Shown piece by piece: positions 9,505 to 19,909 of a stretch of 64,000 nucleotides of DNA. Position 1 is the first letter of the stretch; every line of letters begins with the position of its first letter. This DNA comes from Vibrio sp. CAU 1672. GTDB lineage: Bacteria > Pseudomonadota > Gammaproteobacteria > Enterobacterales > Vibrionaceae. The notes under the pieces were generated by a model. The model had not been told where the DNA came from. It searched no databases and worked only from the letters and a program-made list of their open reading frames with translations. The stretch covers positions 310,001-374,000 of the forward strand of contig NZ_JARHUF010000001.1 of the NCBI RefSeq assembly GCF_029223195.1, given 5' to 3'. The position numbers and the translations under genes were made by a program.

Positions 9505-10329
9505 ATGTCACTACTAATAACCGGCACGCTGAGTAAAATGCGTGCCACTCTGGATGGAGAAGTCACCTATCGTCTGCCTGTAGGCAATGAGGAAATCAAT
9601 CTCAACCCATTAATCGGCCTACCTCTGACCTTAACCCATACCGGCAATATCTACTGTTGTTCATGTGGTAAGAAAACCAAGAAAAGCTACTCACAAGGAC
9701 ACTGCTTCGTGTGCATGAAGAAGCTGGCCAGCTGTGATATGTGCATCATGAAGCCGGAAACCTGTCACTATGACCAAGGCACATGCCGCGAGCCGGAATG
9801 GGGCGAGGCGAACTGTATGGTCGATCACTTTGTATATTTATCGAACACCTCCAGCCTCAAGGTCGGCATCACCCGCCATACTCAAATTCCGACCCGTTGG
9901 ATTGATCAGGGCGCCACTCAGGGTTTACTGGTATTCAAAGTAAAAAGTCGCTACATTTCCGGTTTAATTGAAGTTGAAATGGCCAAGCATATCGCCGATA
10001 AAACCAACTGGCGAGCCCTGCTTAAAGGCGACGGTGAGCCGCTGCCTCTGGCAGAACAGTTTGCACAGTTGCTGCCACTGGTTGAAAACAAAATCGCTGA
10101 GATCAGGCAGCGATTTGGTGATGATGCGATTCAGATTCTGAATGAAAAAATTACCGACCTCAGCTATCCGGTACAACAGCACCCGACCAAAATCACCTCG
10201 CACAACTTTGATAAAAACCCGGTGGTAAGCGGTGTTTTGCAAGGGATCAAAGGCCAGTACCTGATTTTTGATACCGGGGTGATCAACATTCGCAAGTTCA
10301 CCTCATACGAAGTTGAAGTCAGCGCTTAG
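9505..10329 (+). CDS. DUF2797 family zinc-finger-like protein
   Basis: Function unknown. Seen: 274 aa from ATG 9505, chosen because AGAAGAG stands 8 nt before it; the frame runs open 12 codons further upstream without a ribosome binding site. Residues ~45-105 contain clustered cysteines (CCSCGKKTK, CFVCMKKLASCDMCIM, TCHYDQGTC, C in GEANC) that look like two zinc-binding knuckles. The part that follows (FVYLSNTSSLKVGITR) resembles a GIY-YIG-like core (VYL...KVGIT), which is an inference from the pattern. Followed by a bidirectional terminator. Confidence 0.8.
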   Translation: MSLLITGTLSKMRATLDGEVTYRLPVGNEEINLNPLIGLPLTLTHTGNIYCCSCGKKTKKSYSQGHCFVCMKKLASCDMCIMKPETCHYDQGTCREPEWGEANCMVDHFVYLSNTSSLKVGITRHTQIPTRWIDQGATQGLLVFKVKSRYISGLIEVEMAKHIADKTNWRALLKGDGEPLPLAEQFAQLLPLVENKIAEIRQRFGDDAIQILNEKITDLSYPVQQHPTKITSHNFDKNPVVSGVLQGIKGQYLIFDTGVINIRKFTSYEVEVSA

Positions 10330-10337
10330 TTAAGAGG

Positions 10338-10365
10338 AAAAAGCTCGAGTCACCTCGAGCTTTTT
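10338..10365. terminator. Bidirectional terminator between convergent genes
   Basis: A 12-bp stem AAAAAGCTCGAG / CTCGAGCTTTTT with a 4-nt loop gives a T-run on both strands, serving the DUF2797 gene (plus) and the class V PLP gene (minus). Confidence 0.92.
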
Positions 10366-10386
10366 AAGTTTTAAACATAGTATCTG

Positions 10387-11622
10387 TCAAAGACTCAACA
10401 TGTTTTCCAGCACATCAAACAGCATGTCAATCTCTTCCACCGTGTTGTAGTGCATACAACCGATCCGCACCACACCTCCTGAGTCCAGCAAACCAAGTTG
10501 CTGTACTAAACCCTGGGCATAAAAGTGACCATTCCAAACACAAATGTTGTGTTCACCCAATGTCTTTGCGACCAGCTCCGGGCTGAGCTTGTCAAACGTC
10601 AAAGCAAAAGTCGGTGTACGTAACAGCACATTTTCGTCTGCAATACCATACAGCCTGATCCCCTGCAGTGCATCGAGCCGGTGTAAAAAGTGCGCACTTA
10701 ACTGCTGTTCGTGCTGGTTGTACAGCACGTAACTCTGCTCAAGCTGTTTCCGCAGTGGCTGCCCTTCATCGCCCCATTGCGCCAGATAGCGCACCGCTGC
10801 GCTGAGCCCGGCCAACGCTTCAAAACTCTGGGTGCCGGTTTCAAACCGCCCCGGTCCAATGTTGCTGGCCGGTTCGACCTTATAAGGCTTCAGGCTATGT
10901 AACCACTGATCCGCCACATAAGCGATGCCCACATGCGGGCCGAAGAACTTGTACGCTGAACAAACCAGAAAATCACAGCCCAACTCCTGCACATCAATCA
11001 GGTGGTGGGGCGCATAATGCACGGCATCGACATACACTTGTGCGCCGACCTGGTGGGCGGCTTGGATCACTTGTTTCACATCAACAATTGATCCGGTGGT
11101 GTTCGACGCATATGTGACCGCCACCAGGCGGGTGTTCTCTGATAACAGGCTGAGCAGATGCTCCATATCAAGCGTACAGTCATGCTGATTGACGCGCACC
11201 TGATGGACGATCACTCCCTTATCCTCAGCGGCTTGCTGCCAGCTCGACACGTTCGAGTAGTGGTCGAGCGAGGTGACGATAACCTCATCGCCGGCTTGCC
11301 AGTCACGGCTGATCGCCCGGCTCAGCTGGAACGTGAGTGAAGTCATATTCGCACCAAACACCACATTGCCGGAAGAAGGCGCATTAAGCAGCGCCTGCGC
11401 CGACTCACGTGCGTTATGCATTACATCAACGGTTTTCCGGCTGGAAAAATAGTGTCCGCCGAGATTGGAATTATACTGACCGAGATATTGCGTCATGCTG
11501 TCGAGTACGGACTGCGGCACTTGTGAACCACCCGGCCCGTCAAAAAAGGTAACCGGTCGGTCATTATGGTACTGGCCTAGTGCCGAAAACTGTTCGCGTA
11601 TTTGGTTAAGAGTGAAATTCAT
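10387..11622 (-). CDS. Class V PLP enzyme, cysteine desulfurase-like (VC1184 subfamily)
   Basis: Fold-type I PLP enzyme related to cysteine desulfurases; the substrate of this subfamily is not established. Seen: 411 aa, N-terminal FFDGPGGSQVP, the ASNTTGS and VYVDAVHYAPH segments (Asp binding the PLP pyridine N, then His), and the Schiff-base lysine in CSAYKFFGPHVG near residue 228. GPGRFETGTQSFEALAG is typical of class V. The mobile cysteine loop of true SufS/IscS enzymes is not evident, so sulfur transfer is doubtful. Its start overlaps the end of the upstream dioxygenase gene by 17 bp, implying translational coupling and a shared pathway. Amino-acid lyase activity is an alternative. Confidence 0.85.
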   Translation of the reverse strand: MNFTLNQIREQFSALGQYHNDRPVTFFDGPGGSQVPQSVLDSMTQYLGQYNSNLGGHYFSSRKTVDVMHNARESAQALLNAPSSGNVVFGANMTSLTFQLSRAISRDWQAGDEVIVTSLDHYSNVSSWQQAAEDKGVIVHQVRVNQHDCTLDMEHLLSLLSENTRLVAVTYASNTTGSIVDVKQVIQAAHQVGAQVYVDAVHYAPHHLIDVQELGCDFLVCSAYKFFGPHVGIAYVADQWLHSLKPYKVEPASNIGPGRFETGTQSFEALAGLSAAVRYLAQWGDEGQPLRKQLEQSYVLYNQHEQQLSAHFLHRLDALQGIRLYGIADENVLLRTPTFALTFDKLSPELVAKTLGEHNICVWNGHFYAQGLVQQLGLLDSGGVVRIGCMHYNTVEEIDMLFDVLENMLSL

Positions 11623-12262
11623 TGCGTTTATCCGTTGCTGTTAGTACGAACACATCCATATACCCTTCCTGATCGTTGTTCACTGAACGGATAGGACACG
11701 CGTTATGCCACAGTTTACCGTCGGCCAGGATGGCCACCTCTCCGTTTTCCAGTACTTTGCGGAAAAACGGTGCCTGGTTGCTGCTGCTGTACAGCATGAT
11801 GTCACCACCGATGATGTTATGACGCCCTACCCCAACCAGTGCAATATGATCGAAACCATCCTGATGTACCCCTTCCGGCGCGACTTGCGTTTCATCCTCG
11901 ATCGCAGCAATACGGATCTGATGAACCTCGATTTCCTGCCCGTCAGGCAGATGATTGACGCTGACAAACAGATCACACATTTCACCGAAGCCTTCGCTGG
12001 CCATGATCGCAGGCTCGATCGGAGCAAACTCGCGCACGACATCACCCTGAAAACGGTTAATGTCGGATGATTGAACAAACTGGTTCCTTTTCAAATCAAC
12101 AATTTGACCATCTTTAAACTGCACAACCGAATAACGTCTCAGGCGATATTGCCCATCGGCGTGCCCGGTGTTTGGCAGATAAGAAAAAGACGGGGATAGT
12201 TGCTCGATAGCAGCCATGCTGAGCTGGGTAAGGTGCAAGGTATTCTCTCGCGAATGTAACAT
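11606..12262 (-). CDS. 2OG-Fe(II) dioxygenase family protein (PF10014 type)
   Basis: Predicted non-haem iron, 2-oxoglutarate-dependent oxygenase. Relatives in this family hydroxylate free amino acids (for example Bacillus L-isoleucine dioxygenase), so a free amino acid is a likely substrate, by inference. Seen: about 218 aa, metal motif HQDGFD (HxD) in the middle, distal His in ADGKLWHNACPIRS, then the 2OG-binding Arg. Two adjacent ATG codons lie at 12265 and 12262; AAGGAG sits 3 nt and 6 nt before them, so the second is favoured. First gene of a two-gene operon with the class V PLP enzyme. A perfect 17-bp palindrome lies 36 bp upstream of the start. Confidence 0.8.
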   Translation of the reverse strand: MLHSRENTLHLTQLSMAAIEQLSPSFSYLPNTGHADGQYRLRRYSVVQFKDGQIVDLKRNQFVQSSDINRFQGDVVREFAPIEPAIMASEGFGEMCDLFVSVNHLPDGQEIEVHQIRIAAIEDETQVAPEGVHQDGFDHIALVGVGRHNIIGGDIMLYSSSNQAPFFRKVLENGEVAILADGKLWHNACPIRSVNNDQEGYMDVFVLTATDKRNEFHS

Positions 12263-12297
12263 CATCGACTCCTTAATGAAGCACATCTAAGCTAAAC

Positions 12298-12314
12298 AAA
12301 TTAACATTTAATTT
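12298..12314. promoter_or_regulatory. Perfect palindrome upstream of the dioxygenase/PLP operon
   Basis: AAATTAA-CAT-TTAATTT: 7-bp arms with a 3-bp centre, 36 bp upstream of the dioxygenase start. Size and AT-rich character fit an operator of a small dimeric repressor, but no regulator gene is adjacent. A second short inverted repeat (GCAAA-TAT-TTTGC, 12329-12341) lies next to it. Confidence 0.45.
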
Positions 12315-13577
<1,263 letters not shown>

Positions 13578-13602
13578 CTTTTCACATTTGTATCATATCC
13601 TT

Positions 13603-13637
13603 AAAACCCAGCGGTATTCCCGCTGGGTTTTCTTTTG
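13603..13637 (+). terminator. Rho-independent terminator after trxB
   Basis: 12-bp stem AAAACCCAGCGG / CCGCTGGGTTTT with a 5-nt loop and the tail CTTTT. It separates trxB from cydDC. Confidence 0.93.
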
Positions 13638-13681
13638 TATACTAGCGCCTTTCTAAAAACAATTATCATTAAGCCTTCAAA

Positions 13682-15466
13682 ATGGATAAGAAAAAGCAAC
13701 GCAGCTTGAATAAGTGGCTTAAGCAACAGAGTAAGTTAGCCAAACGCTGGCTTACGATTGCGATTGGCCTGGGCGTAGTTTCAAGCGTGTTTTTATTGGC
13801 TCAAGCAGCCTTGCTCGCCTCCATTCTTCATCAACTGATCATTGAACATATCGATAAGAGCGAACTGATCTGGCATTTTGTTGGATTGGGCATCACCGTA
13901 ATTGCCCGGGCGGCCTGCACTTGGGGACGGGAAATCGCCGGTTATCGCTGTGGTGAACAGATCCGCAGCTACATTCGCCAAATGATCCTCGACAAAGTAC
14001 ATCAACTTGGACCTGCTTACATCAAGGGCAAGCCAGCCGGAACCTGGGCAACATTAATTCTTGAGCAGGTGGAAGATATGCAGGACTTCTTTGCCCGCTA
14101 CCTGCCACAAATGTCGCTGTCCGTGCTAGTGCCTTTCATCATTTTGGTGGTGGTGTTTCCTGTCAACTGGGCAGCCGGATTGATCTTCCTTATCACCGCT
14201 CCGCTGGTGCCACTGTTCATGGCTTTAGTCGGTATCAAAGCGGCTGATGCTAACCGCAAAAACTTCAAAGCGCTGCAGCGCTTATCCGGCCATTTTTACG
14301 ATCGCCTGCAGGCCATGACCACCATCCGCCTGTTCGACCGTACTCAGGCAGAGACCGAAGTGTTAAAAGGTGCCTCAGAAGTGTTTCGCACCCGAACCAT
14401 GGATGTATTGAAGATAGCGTTTCTCTCTTCCGCGGTATTGGAGTTTTTCACCTCTATCTCTATCGCCATCACCGCGGTGTATTTTGGTTTTAGCTACATC
14501 GGTGAATTGAATTTCGGCTATTACGGTACCGGAGTTACTCTGTTTGCCGGATTGTTTATCCTGATCCTGGCACCGGAGTTTTATCAGCCACTGCGCGATC
14601 TGGGCACCTTCTACCATGCCAAGCAGCAGGCTGTTGGCGCGGCCGAGAGCATCGTTGAGTTTCTGGAGCTCGAGGTCAGTCAGGTGCAAGGCGGCCACCA
14701 GTCACTACCCGACGGCAATATCTTGATTGAAGCATCGGATCTGACCATTTTCAGCCCGGAAGGTAAACAACTGGCAGGCCCGCTAACATTTAAACTCGAT
14801 ACCAATCAGAGCACGGCCTTAGTCGGCCCGAGTGGTGCCGGTAAAACCAGTCTGGTGAATACCCTGCTCGGGTTTATGCCTTATCAGGGCAGCCTTAAAA
14901 TCAACGGCTGTGAACTCAAACAGCTGGAACTCGCCTCCTGGCGCGCGGCCATCAGCTGGATTGGCCAGAACCCGATGCTACTGCATGGCGACATTCGTGA
15001 CAACGTCACTCTTGGTAAGCACGATATCACCGACAGCCAGGTTGAGCAGGTACTGGCAGACTCACATTCGGCTGAATTTGTTTCCAAACACGGACTCAGC
15101 TATGCCATTTCCGATCGCTCCGGCGGCTTGTCTGTCGGTCAGGCGCAACGCCTGGCGCTGGCGCGCGCGATGTTGCAAAACGGACGTTTTTGGCTGCTTG
15201 ATGAACCTACCGCCAGTCTGGATGCCCACAGCGAAAAACTGGTAATGGAAGGCATCAACAAATATACCGCTAGTACCACCAACCTGATGGTCACCCACCA
15301 GTTGGCGCCACTACAGGACGTCGAGCAAATCCTGGTCATGCATAATGGCCTGATCGTGCAAAGCGGTGACTACGCGACGCTCTCTGAGCAAGAAGGACTG
15401 TTTAGCGACATGCTCGCCGCCAACCTCGCTCAACAACACTCAGACAAGGGGAACCTGGATGCGTGA
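13682..15466 (+). CDS. cydD: ABC exporter subunit CydD (glutathione/cysteine)
   Basis: Half of the heterodimeric CydDC exporter that sends cysteine and glutathione to the periplasm and is needed for assembly of cytochrome bd and c-type cytochromes. Seen: 594 aa; N-terminal six-helix membrane domain (residues ~25-320); ATPase domain with Walker A GPSGAGKTS near residue 381, signature SGGLSVGQAQR, Walker B FWLLDEPTASLD. Overlaps cydC by 8 bp, so the two are translationally coupled. Relevant here because this genome also carries many CXXCH cytochromes near 48-53 kb, whose haem attachment needs reduced thiols. Confidence 0.95.
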   Translation: MDKKKQRSLNKWLKQQSKLAKRWLTIAIGLGVVSSVFLLAQAALLASILHQLIIEHIDKSELIWHFVGLGITVIARAACTWGREIAGYRCGEQIRSYIRQMILDKVHQLGPAYIKGKPAGTWATLILEQVEDMQDFFARYLPQMSLSVLVPFIILVVVFPVNWAAGLIFLITAPLVPLFMALVGIKAADANRKNFKALQRLSGHFYDRLQAMTTIRLFDRTQAETEVLKGASEVFRTRTMDVLKIAFLSSAVLEFFTSISIAITAVYFGFSYIGELNFGYYGTGVTLFAGLFILILAPEFYQPLRDLGTFYHAKQQAVGAAESIVEFLELEVSQVQGGHQSLPDGNILIEASDLTIFSPEGKQLAGPLTFKLDTNQSTALVGPSGAGKTSLVNTLLGFMPYQGSLKINGCELKQLELASWRAAISWIGQNPMLLHGDIRDNVTLGKHDITDSQVEQVLADSHSAEFVSKHGLSYAISDRSGGLSVGQAQRLALARAMLQNGRFWLLDEPTASLDAHSEKLVMEGINKYTASTTNLMVTHQLAPLQDVEQILVMHNGLIVQSGDYATLSEQEGLFSDMLAANLAQQHSDKGNLDA

Positions 15467-17180
15467 TTTACTCCCTTATCTAAAACTATATAAGAAACAC
15501 TGGTTCGGCCTGTCGCTTGGTATGCTGCTGGCATTTGTCACTCTGGCCGCCTCAATCGGTTTATTGACGCTCTCCGGCTGGTTTATTTCCGCCGCCGCCG
15601 TCGCCGGGCTGACCATCGCCCGGGAAACTTTTAACTACATGCTGCCGGGGGCGGGTGTGCGTGGTGCGGCGATGGCGCGCACCGCAGGCCGCTGGGGCGA
15701 GCGCGTGGTAAGCCACAATGCCACCTTTAAACTGTTAACCGATTTGCGGATTTTCTTCTTCCGCAAGCTTGCACCGCTTATTCCCGGCCGGGTTTCTACC
15801 CTGCGTGATGCCGACCTGTTAAACCGCCTGGTGGCCGATGTCGATGCCATGGATCACGTGTACCTGCGCCTTATCAGCCCGGTGACCGTCGGTGTACTGG
15901 GCATTGCCGGTCTGACCGCCGTACTGGCATGGTTTGATCTTGAGTTAGCGCTGCTGCTCGGTTCGATTCTGGCACTGATGCTGTTTATCTGGCCACTGCT
16001 GTTTTACAAATTGGGCAAACACAATGGCCAGCATCTGACCCAAAATAAAGCTGACCTGCGTGTTACTACGCTGGACTGGTTACAGGGTTACAGTGAACTC
16101 AGCCTGTTTGGTGCAGAAGAACGCTACCGCAATGCGATTTTGGACAAACAGCAACAACTGTTTGCCAATCAGTTTGTTAACGCCAATCTGACTGGTATGG
16201 CATCCGGACTGCTGATGCTGGTTAACGGCCTGACGCTGGTGACCATGCTGTGGTTTGCTGCCGATGGGGTCGCAGGTCAGGCACCGGATCCGATGGTAGC
16301 GCTGATGGCTTTTGCCACCATGGCCAGCTTTGAGTTGCTGATGCCTATCGCTGGCGCGTTTCAGCACCTGGGCCAGACGCTGACTTCCGCTCGTCGCCTC
16401 AACGAAGTGATTCTGGCGGAACCGGAGGTGCAATTTCCTGCCCAGTCACACGCCCGGGACAAGCAATTCCATATTGAGTTCGACCACGTTGCGTTTAGCT
16501 ACCCTGATGGCCATCAGCAGGTACTGCATAACCTGTCACTGACACTGCCACCCGGTACAAAAACTGCGATCGTCGGCCAGACCGGCTCAGGAAAATCAAC
16601 CTTGATCCAGCTACTGTGCCGCTACTGGGATGTTAACCAGGGCGAGATCCGCATGGGCAATACCCGACTGCAGAACTGGAGTGAGCCCGATCTCCGCGCG
16701 GCGATCAGCGTGGTCAGCCAGCGCGTTGATGTGCTTAACGGTAGCTTGCGCGACAATTTGCTGATGGCATCACCCAAGGCTTCGGATGACCAGTTGTCTG
16801 CCATTCTGCGTCAGGTGGATCTGGGCAACTTACTCGACAATCAGGGCTTAGATACCTGGCTGGGTGACGGTGGCCGCCAGCTTTCAGGTGGAGAAAAACG
16901 CCGGATAGGCATTGCCCGGGCTCTGTTAAAAGATGCCCCTATCCTGCTCTTGGATGAGCCGACCGAAGGGCTGGATAAGCGCACCGAGAAAAACATCATG
17001 GCGCTGTTTAGCGAACACTTTACGCATAAGACCGTGGTATTTATTACCCACCGCCTGATCGGGCTGGATGCCATGGACAACATCTGCCTGATGGAGCAAG
17101 GAGAGATCATCGAGCAAGGTGATCATGCGACGCTACTCGCCCAGCAAGGGCGCTACTATCAACTGTTACAGTCGCTATAA
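15459..17180 (+). CDS. cydC: ABC exporter subunit CydC (glutathione/cysteine)
   Basis: Partner of CydD in the inner-membrane thiol exporter. Seen: 573 aa from ATG 15459, preceded by AAGGGGA (spacing about 7 nt); the membrane domain begins MRDLLPYLKLYKKHW, as expected for CydC. Walker A VGQTGSGKSTL, signature LSGGEKRRIGIARAL, Walker B ILLLDEPTEGLD, switch His in VFITHRL. The first 8 bp overlap the end of cydD. A longer open frame upstream overlaps cydD fully and lacks a ribosome binding site, so it was not used. Confidence 0.95.
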   Translation: MRDLLPYLKLYKKHWFGLSLGMLLAFVTLAASIGLLTLSGWFISAAAVAGLTIARETFNYMLPGAGVRGAAMARTAGRWGERVVSHNATFKLLTDLRIFFFRKLAPLIPGRVSTLRDADLLNRLVADVDAMDHVYLRLISPVTVGVLGIAGLTAVLAWFDLELALLLGSILALMLFIWPLLFYKLGKHNGQHLTQNKADLRVTTLDWLQGYSELSLFGAEERYRNAILDKQQQLFANQFVNANLTGMASGLLMLVNGLTLVTMLWFAADGVAGQAPDPMVALMAFATMASFELLMPIAGAFQHLGQTLTSARRLNEVILAEPEVQFPAQSHARDKQFHIEFDHVAFSYPDGHQQVLHNLSLTLPPGTKTAIVGQTGSGKSTLIQLLCRYWDVNQGEIRMGNTRLQNWSEPDLRAAISVVSQRVDVLNGSLRDNLLMASPKASDDQLSAILRQVDLGNLLDNQGLDTWLGDGGRQLSGGEKRRIGIARALLKDAPILLLDEPTEGLDKRTEKNIMALFSEHFTHKTVVFITHRLIGLDAMDNICLMEQGEIIEQGDHATLLAQQGRYYQLLQSL

Positions 17181-17185
17181 AAAAC

Positions 17186-17215
17186 AAAAAGCCGAACAGG
17201 AGTTCGGCTTTTTTT
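17186..17215. terminator. Bidirectional terminator between cydC and serC
   Basis: Stem AAAAAGCCGAAC / GTTCGGCTTTTT with a 4-nt loop; T-runs on both strands serve the convergent cydDC and serC genes. Confidence 0.92.
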
Positions 17216-17235
17216 ATTAAAAGTGTACAGGTGCC

Positions 17236-18339
17236 TTACGCATATTGCTCTTCAAACTTACGCATAAAGTCTACCAGAGCCTGCACGCCTTCAAGTGGCA
17301 TGGCGTTGTAAATAGAAGCACGCATACCGCCTACCGCACGGTGGCCTTTAAGCGCTTTCAGCCCTTGCTCACCCGCCAGCTCAAGGAAGGTGGCATCCAG
17401 CTCTGGCTTCGCCAACTGGAACGGCACATTCATTAATGAACGGTTATTAGGGTGAATGTTGTTACGGTAGAATTCTGACTGATCGATGTAGTCATAAAGC
17501 AGCTGCGCTTTGTCACGATTGATTTTCTCAATCGCTTTTACCCCACCCAGTGCCTTAAGCCACTTGAACACCAATCCTGACAGGTACCAGGCAAAGGTAG
17601 GAGGAGTGTTGAACATCGAATCTTTTTCAGCCAGCACGGTGTAATCCAGAATCGTTGGTAAGACTTTGTTCGCCAAACCAAGCAAGTCATCACGCACGAT
17701 TACAATGGCAATGCCTGAAGGGCCGATGTTTTTCTGCGCACCCGCATAAATAACGCCATACTTCGATACATCAATTTCGCGTGACAAAATGGTCGACGAC
17801 ATATCGGCGACGATCGGTTTATCCGTGACGGGCAGATCGTTAATTTCAATACCATCGATGGTTTCATTCGGGCAAAAATGTACGTAAGCGGCATCTGGCG
17901 CCACCTGCCATTCGCTGGCTGGCAGGATCGCGACTTTACCGTCGATTTCCGTTTTGGCATTAAATACATCCGGCTCACAATATTTTTTTGCTTCTGCGAC
18001 TGCGCTTTCCGCCCAGTAACCGCCATCGATATACGTCGCGGTAGCCGCATCACCGAGTAAATTTAACGGCACGGCAGCAAACTGAGCACGGGCACCACCC
18101 TGGCAAAACAGGACTTTGTAGTTGTCTGGCACATTAAGCAAGTCACGAAGGTCTTGTTCCGCTTCTTCAGCGACTTTAATGAACTCTTTACTTCGATGAC
18201 TGATCTCCATCACTGAAGTACCCAAACCTTGCCAATTGAGTAGTTCCTGCTGTGCTTGCTGCATAACGGCTTTCGGTAATCCTGCCGGGCCTGCACTAAA
18301 GTTAAATACGTGATCCGTATTTTGTTCCATGATGCTCAT
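17236..18339 (-). CDS. serC: Phosphoserine aminotransferase
   Basis: PLP enzyme of serine biosynthesis (3-phosphohydroxypyruvate to phosphoserine) that also serves pyridoxine biosynthesis. Seen: 367 aa; [13 protein letters not shown] at the N-terminus; SHRSKEF; catalytic lysine in [17 protein letters not shown]-terminal [17 protein letters not shown], all diagnostic. Two in-frame ATGs, 18339 and 18330: AGGAG lies 2 nt before the first and 11 nt before the second, so the start is not settled. The gene is convergent with cydC. Confidence 0.96.
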   Translation of the reverse strand: MSIMEQNTDHVFNFSAGPAGLPKAVMQQAQQELLNWQGLGTSVMEISHRSKEFIKVAEEAEQDLRDLLNVPDNYKVLFCQGGARAQFAAVPLNLLGDAATATYIDGGYWAESAVAEAKKYCEPDVFNAKTEIDGKVAILPASEWQVAPDAAYVHFCPNETIDGIEINDLPVTDKPIVADMSSTILSREIDVSKYGVIYAGAQKNIGPSGIAIVIVRDDLLGLANKVLPTILDYTVLAEKDSMFNTPPTFAWYLSGLVFKWLKALGGVKAIEKINRDKAQLLYDYIDQSEFYRNNIHPNNRSLMNVPFQLAKPELDATFLELAGEQGLKALKGHRAVGGMRASIYNAMPLEGVQALVDFMRKFEEQYA

Positions 18340-18399
18340 TGCTCCTGCTGTATAAATATTACGAAATTAATATCACGTTTTAGCTGGGATAAAAACAAC

Positions 18400-18425
18400 A
18401 AAAGAGGCCTATCGGCCTCTTTTTT
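18400..18425. terminator. Terminator between the DUF945 gene and serC
   Basis: Stem AAAAGAGGCC / GGCCTCTTTT with a 4-nt loop. On the minus strand it is followed by a T-rich tail and ends the DUF945 transcript before serC. Confidence 0.85.
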
Positions 18426-18461
18426 ACTGATTACGTTGAAATATTAAACTATGGTTAATGA

Positions 18462-19724
18462 TTACTGTGCCAACGCCGGAAGCAATAAACTCACTAGCGG
18501 GAACTCATGACCATTTTCAAACTTGAGTTTACCGTCGGATATCTGTGCTTTCAATTGATAGCCGTCGTCCGTCTTCTCTATCAGTTCCATGATCAGTAAC
18601 TCATCGATACCTTCCTGAATGAAGGGGTACGCTTCAACCAACTCATCCGAAAAATAAGTGTTCAGATTACCGTTTATTGCACTGATGAGCTTCATTGGGC
18701 CACTGGTAATACCATCGGTCCCCTGAGGCACCGCCAGTTGCCACTGATTACTAAACTTACCATCACCAAATGCCAATGATAACTCATTAACCGATACGTC
18801 AAAGCCCTTACTGAACAGTGCATCAATATGGGGGAGTAACTTGGCGATATCATCCTCACCAAGTGCTGGAGTATTCTGATAGATGGCCATAATCTGGTCG
18901 AAAGAGTGGCTATCAACATCACTGACCGAAAAATCCAACTTAAAACGATCAACATCGGTTCCATCAGATAGGTGAAGCTTAAGCGCATTCATCACCAACT
19001 GGCTGTTCAACTTATCCCCGGTTACGTCTAGCGTAGTATTGCCATCGTAGCTGGCGCTTTCGACCAAAAATATTGGCTGATGCTCTGCATCAACAATATT
19101 AAATTTTTCTAGCGTAAAGTTCTGTTGGCCGAGCCAGTACCCATTAGCCTGTTTGCCTTTCCCCTCACCTTTTAGAGCGGAGAGATAGATTTCCTCGCCA
19201 CTGTCAAAATCAACCTGCACTGACGGAATATCTACCGCATACTGAAGATCACCGAGTACCGTCACATTACCGCTCAACACAGCGGGGCTGGTGGAGACTA
19301 ACAAACCTTGTTGCTCGTGCTGGAACTGCCAGCTATCCAGTTCAATGTCAAAAGCGGTATTACCATTAAGCTGAGTCGTAGTTTGCATTGTCAATGGTAA
19401 CGCTTGGTTTTCAAGAATCACTGAATCTGCGCTCAAACTGGTCAGTCCGTGCGTGACGTCACTTCTGACATTAAACACAACCGGCAAACCATCCAGCTCC
19501 AACTGCTGTTTGATCACCGGATCGGTCACGCTATAGCGCGTCAGCACCACCGAAGACAAGTAACCGCGATCATATTCAACGATTTCGCCTTTAACCATGT
19601 CGTTGTTCATATTAGCAACGCCATCTTCGACAAGAGATTGGCCAATTTGCCCAACCGCCAGAGGCCAACAGAGCGCTAACGAAATTGCGCCACCAATAGC
19701 GCCGAGCTTTTTCAGATTTTCCAT
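18462..19724 (-). CDS. DUF945 family protein (YdgA-like)
   Basis: Unknown function; E. coli YdgA is an inner-membrane-anchored periplasmic protein. Seen: 420 aa, N-terminal hydrophobic segment about residues 8-25 (lysine pair, then GAIGGAISLALCWPLAVG) serving as signal anchor, then a long beta-rich periplasmic domain with repeated IxLxxxxV strands and no catalytic motif. The segment MVKGEIVEYDRGYLSSVVLTR is typical of the family. It lies upstream of serC on the same strand, separated by a terminator. Confidence 0.82.
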   Translation of the reverse strand: MENLKKLGAIGGAISLALCWPLAVGQIGQSLVEDGVANMNNDMVKGEIVEYDRGYLSSVVLTRYSVTDPVIKQQLELDGLPVVFNVRSDVTHGLTSLSADSVILENQALPLTMQTTTQLNGNTAFDIELDSWQFQHEQQGLLVSTSPAVLSGNVTVLGDLQYAVDIPSVQVDFDSGEEIYLSALKGEGKGKQANGYWLGQQNFTLEKFNIVDAEHQPIFLVESASYDGNTTLDVTGDKLNSQLVMNALKLHLSDGTDVDRFKLDFSVSDVDSHSFDQIMAIYQNTPALGEDDIAKLLPHIDALFSKGFDVSVNELSLAFGDGKFSNQWQLAVPQGTDGITSGPMKLISAINGNLNTYFSDELVEAYPFIQEGIDELLIMELIEKTDDGYQLKAQISDGKLKFENGHEFPLVSLLLPALAQ

Positions 19725-19909
19725 AATGTCACTTATTACGTAATTTCACCCAGTCTACCGCAAACCCAGAGCGGATAAAACATTGAGATGTATCAGACTA
19801 TTGATGGTTTAACACACTGATTCATCATTTATTAAACGTAGCTCCCAACGAACAAATAGTTTTGTTGATATGGTGAAATGGCTAAGATTCAACCGGAGTT
19901 TAATCACCT

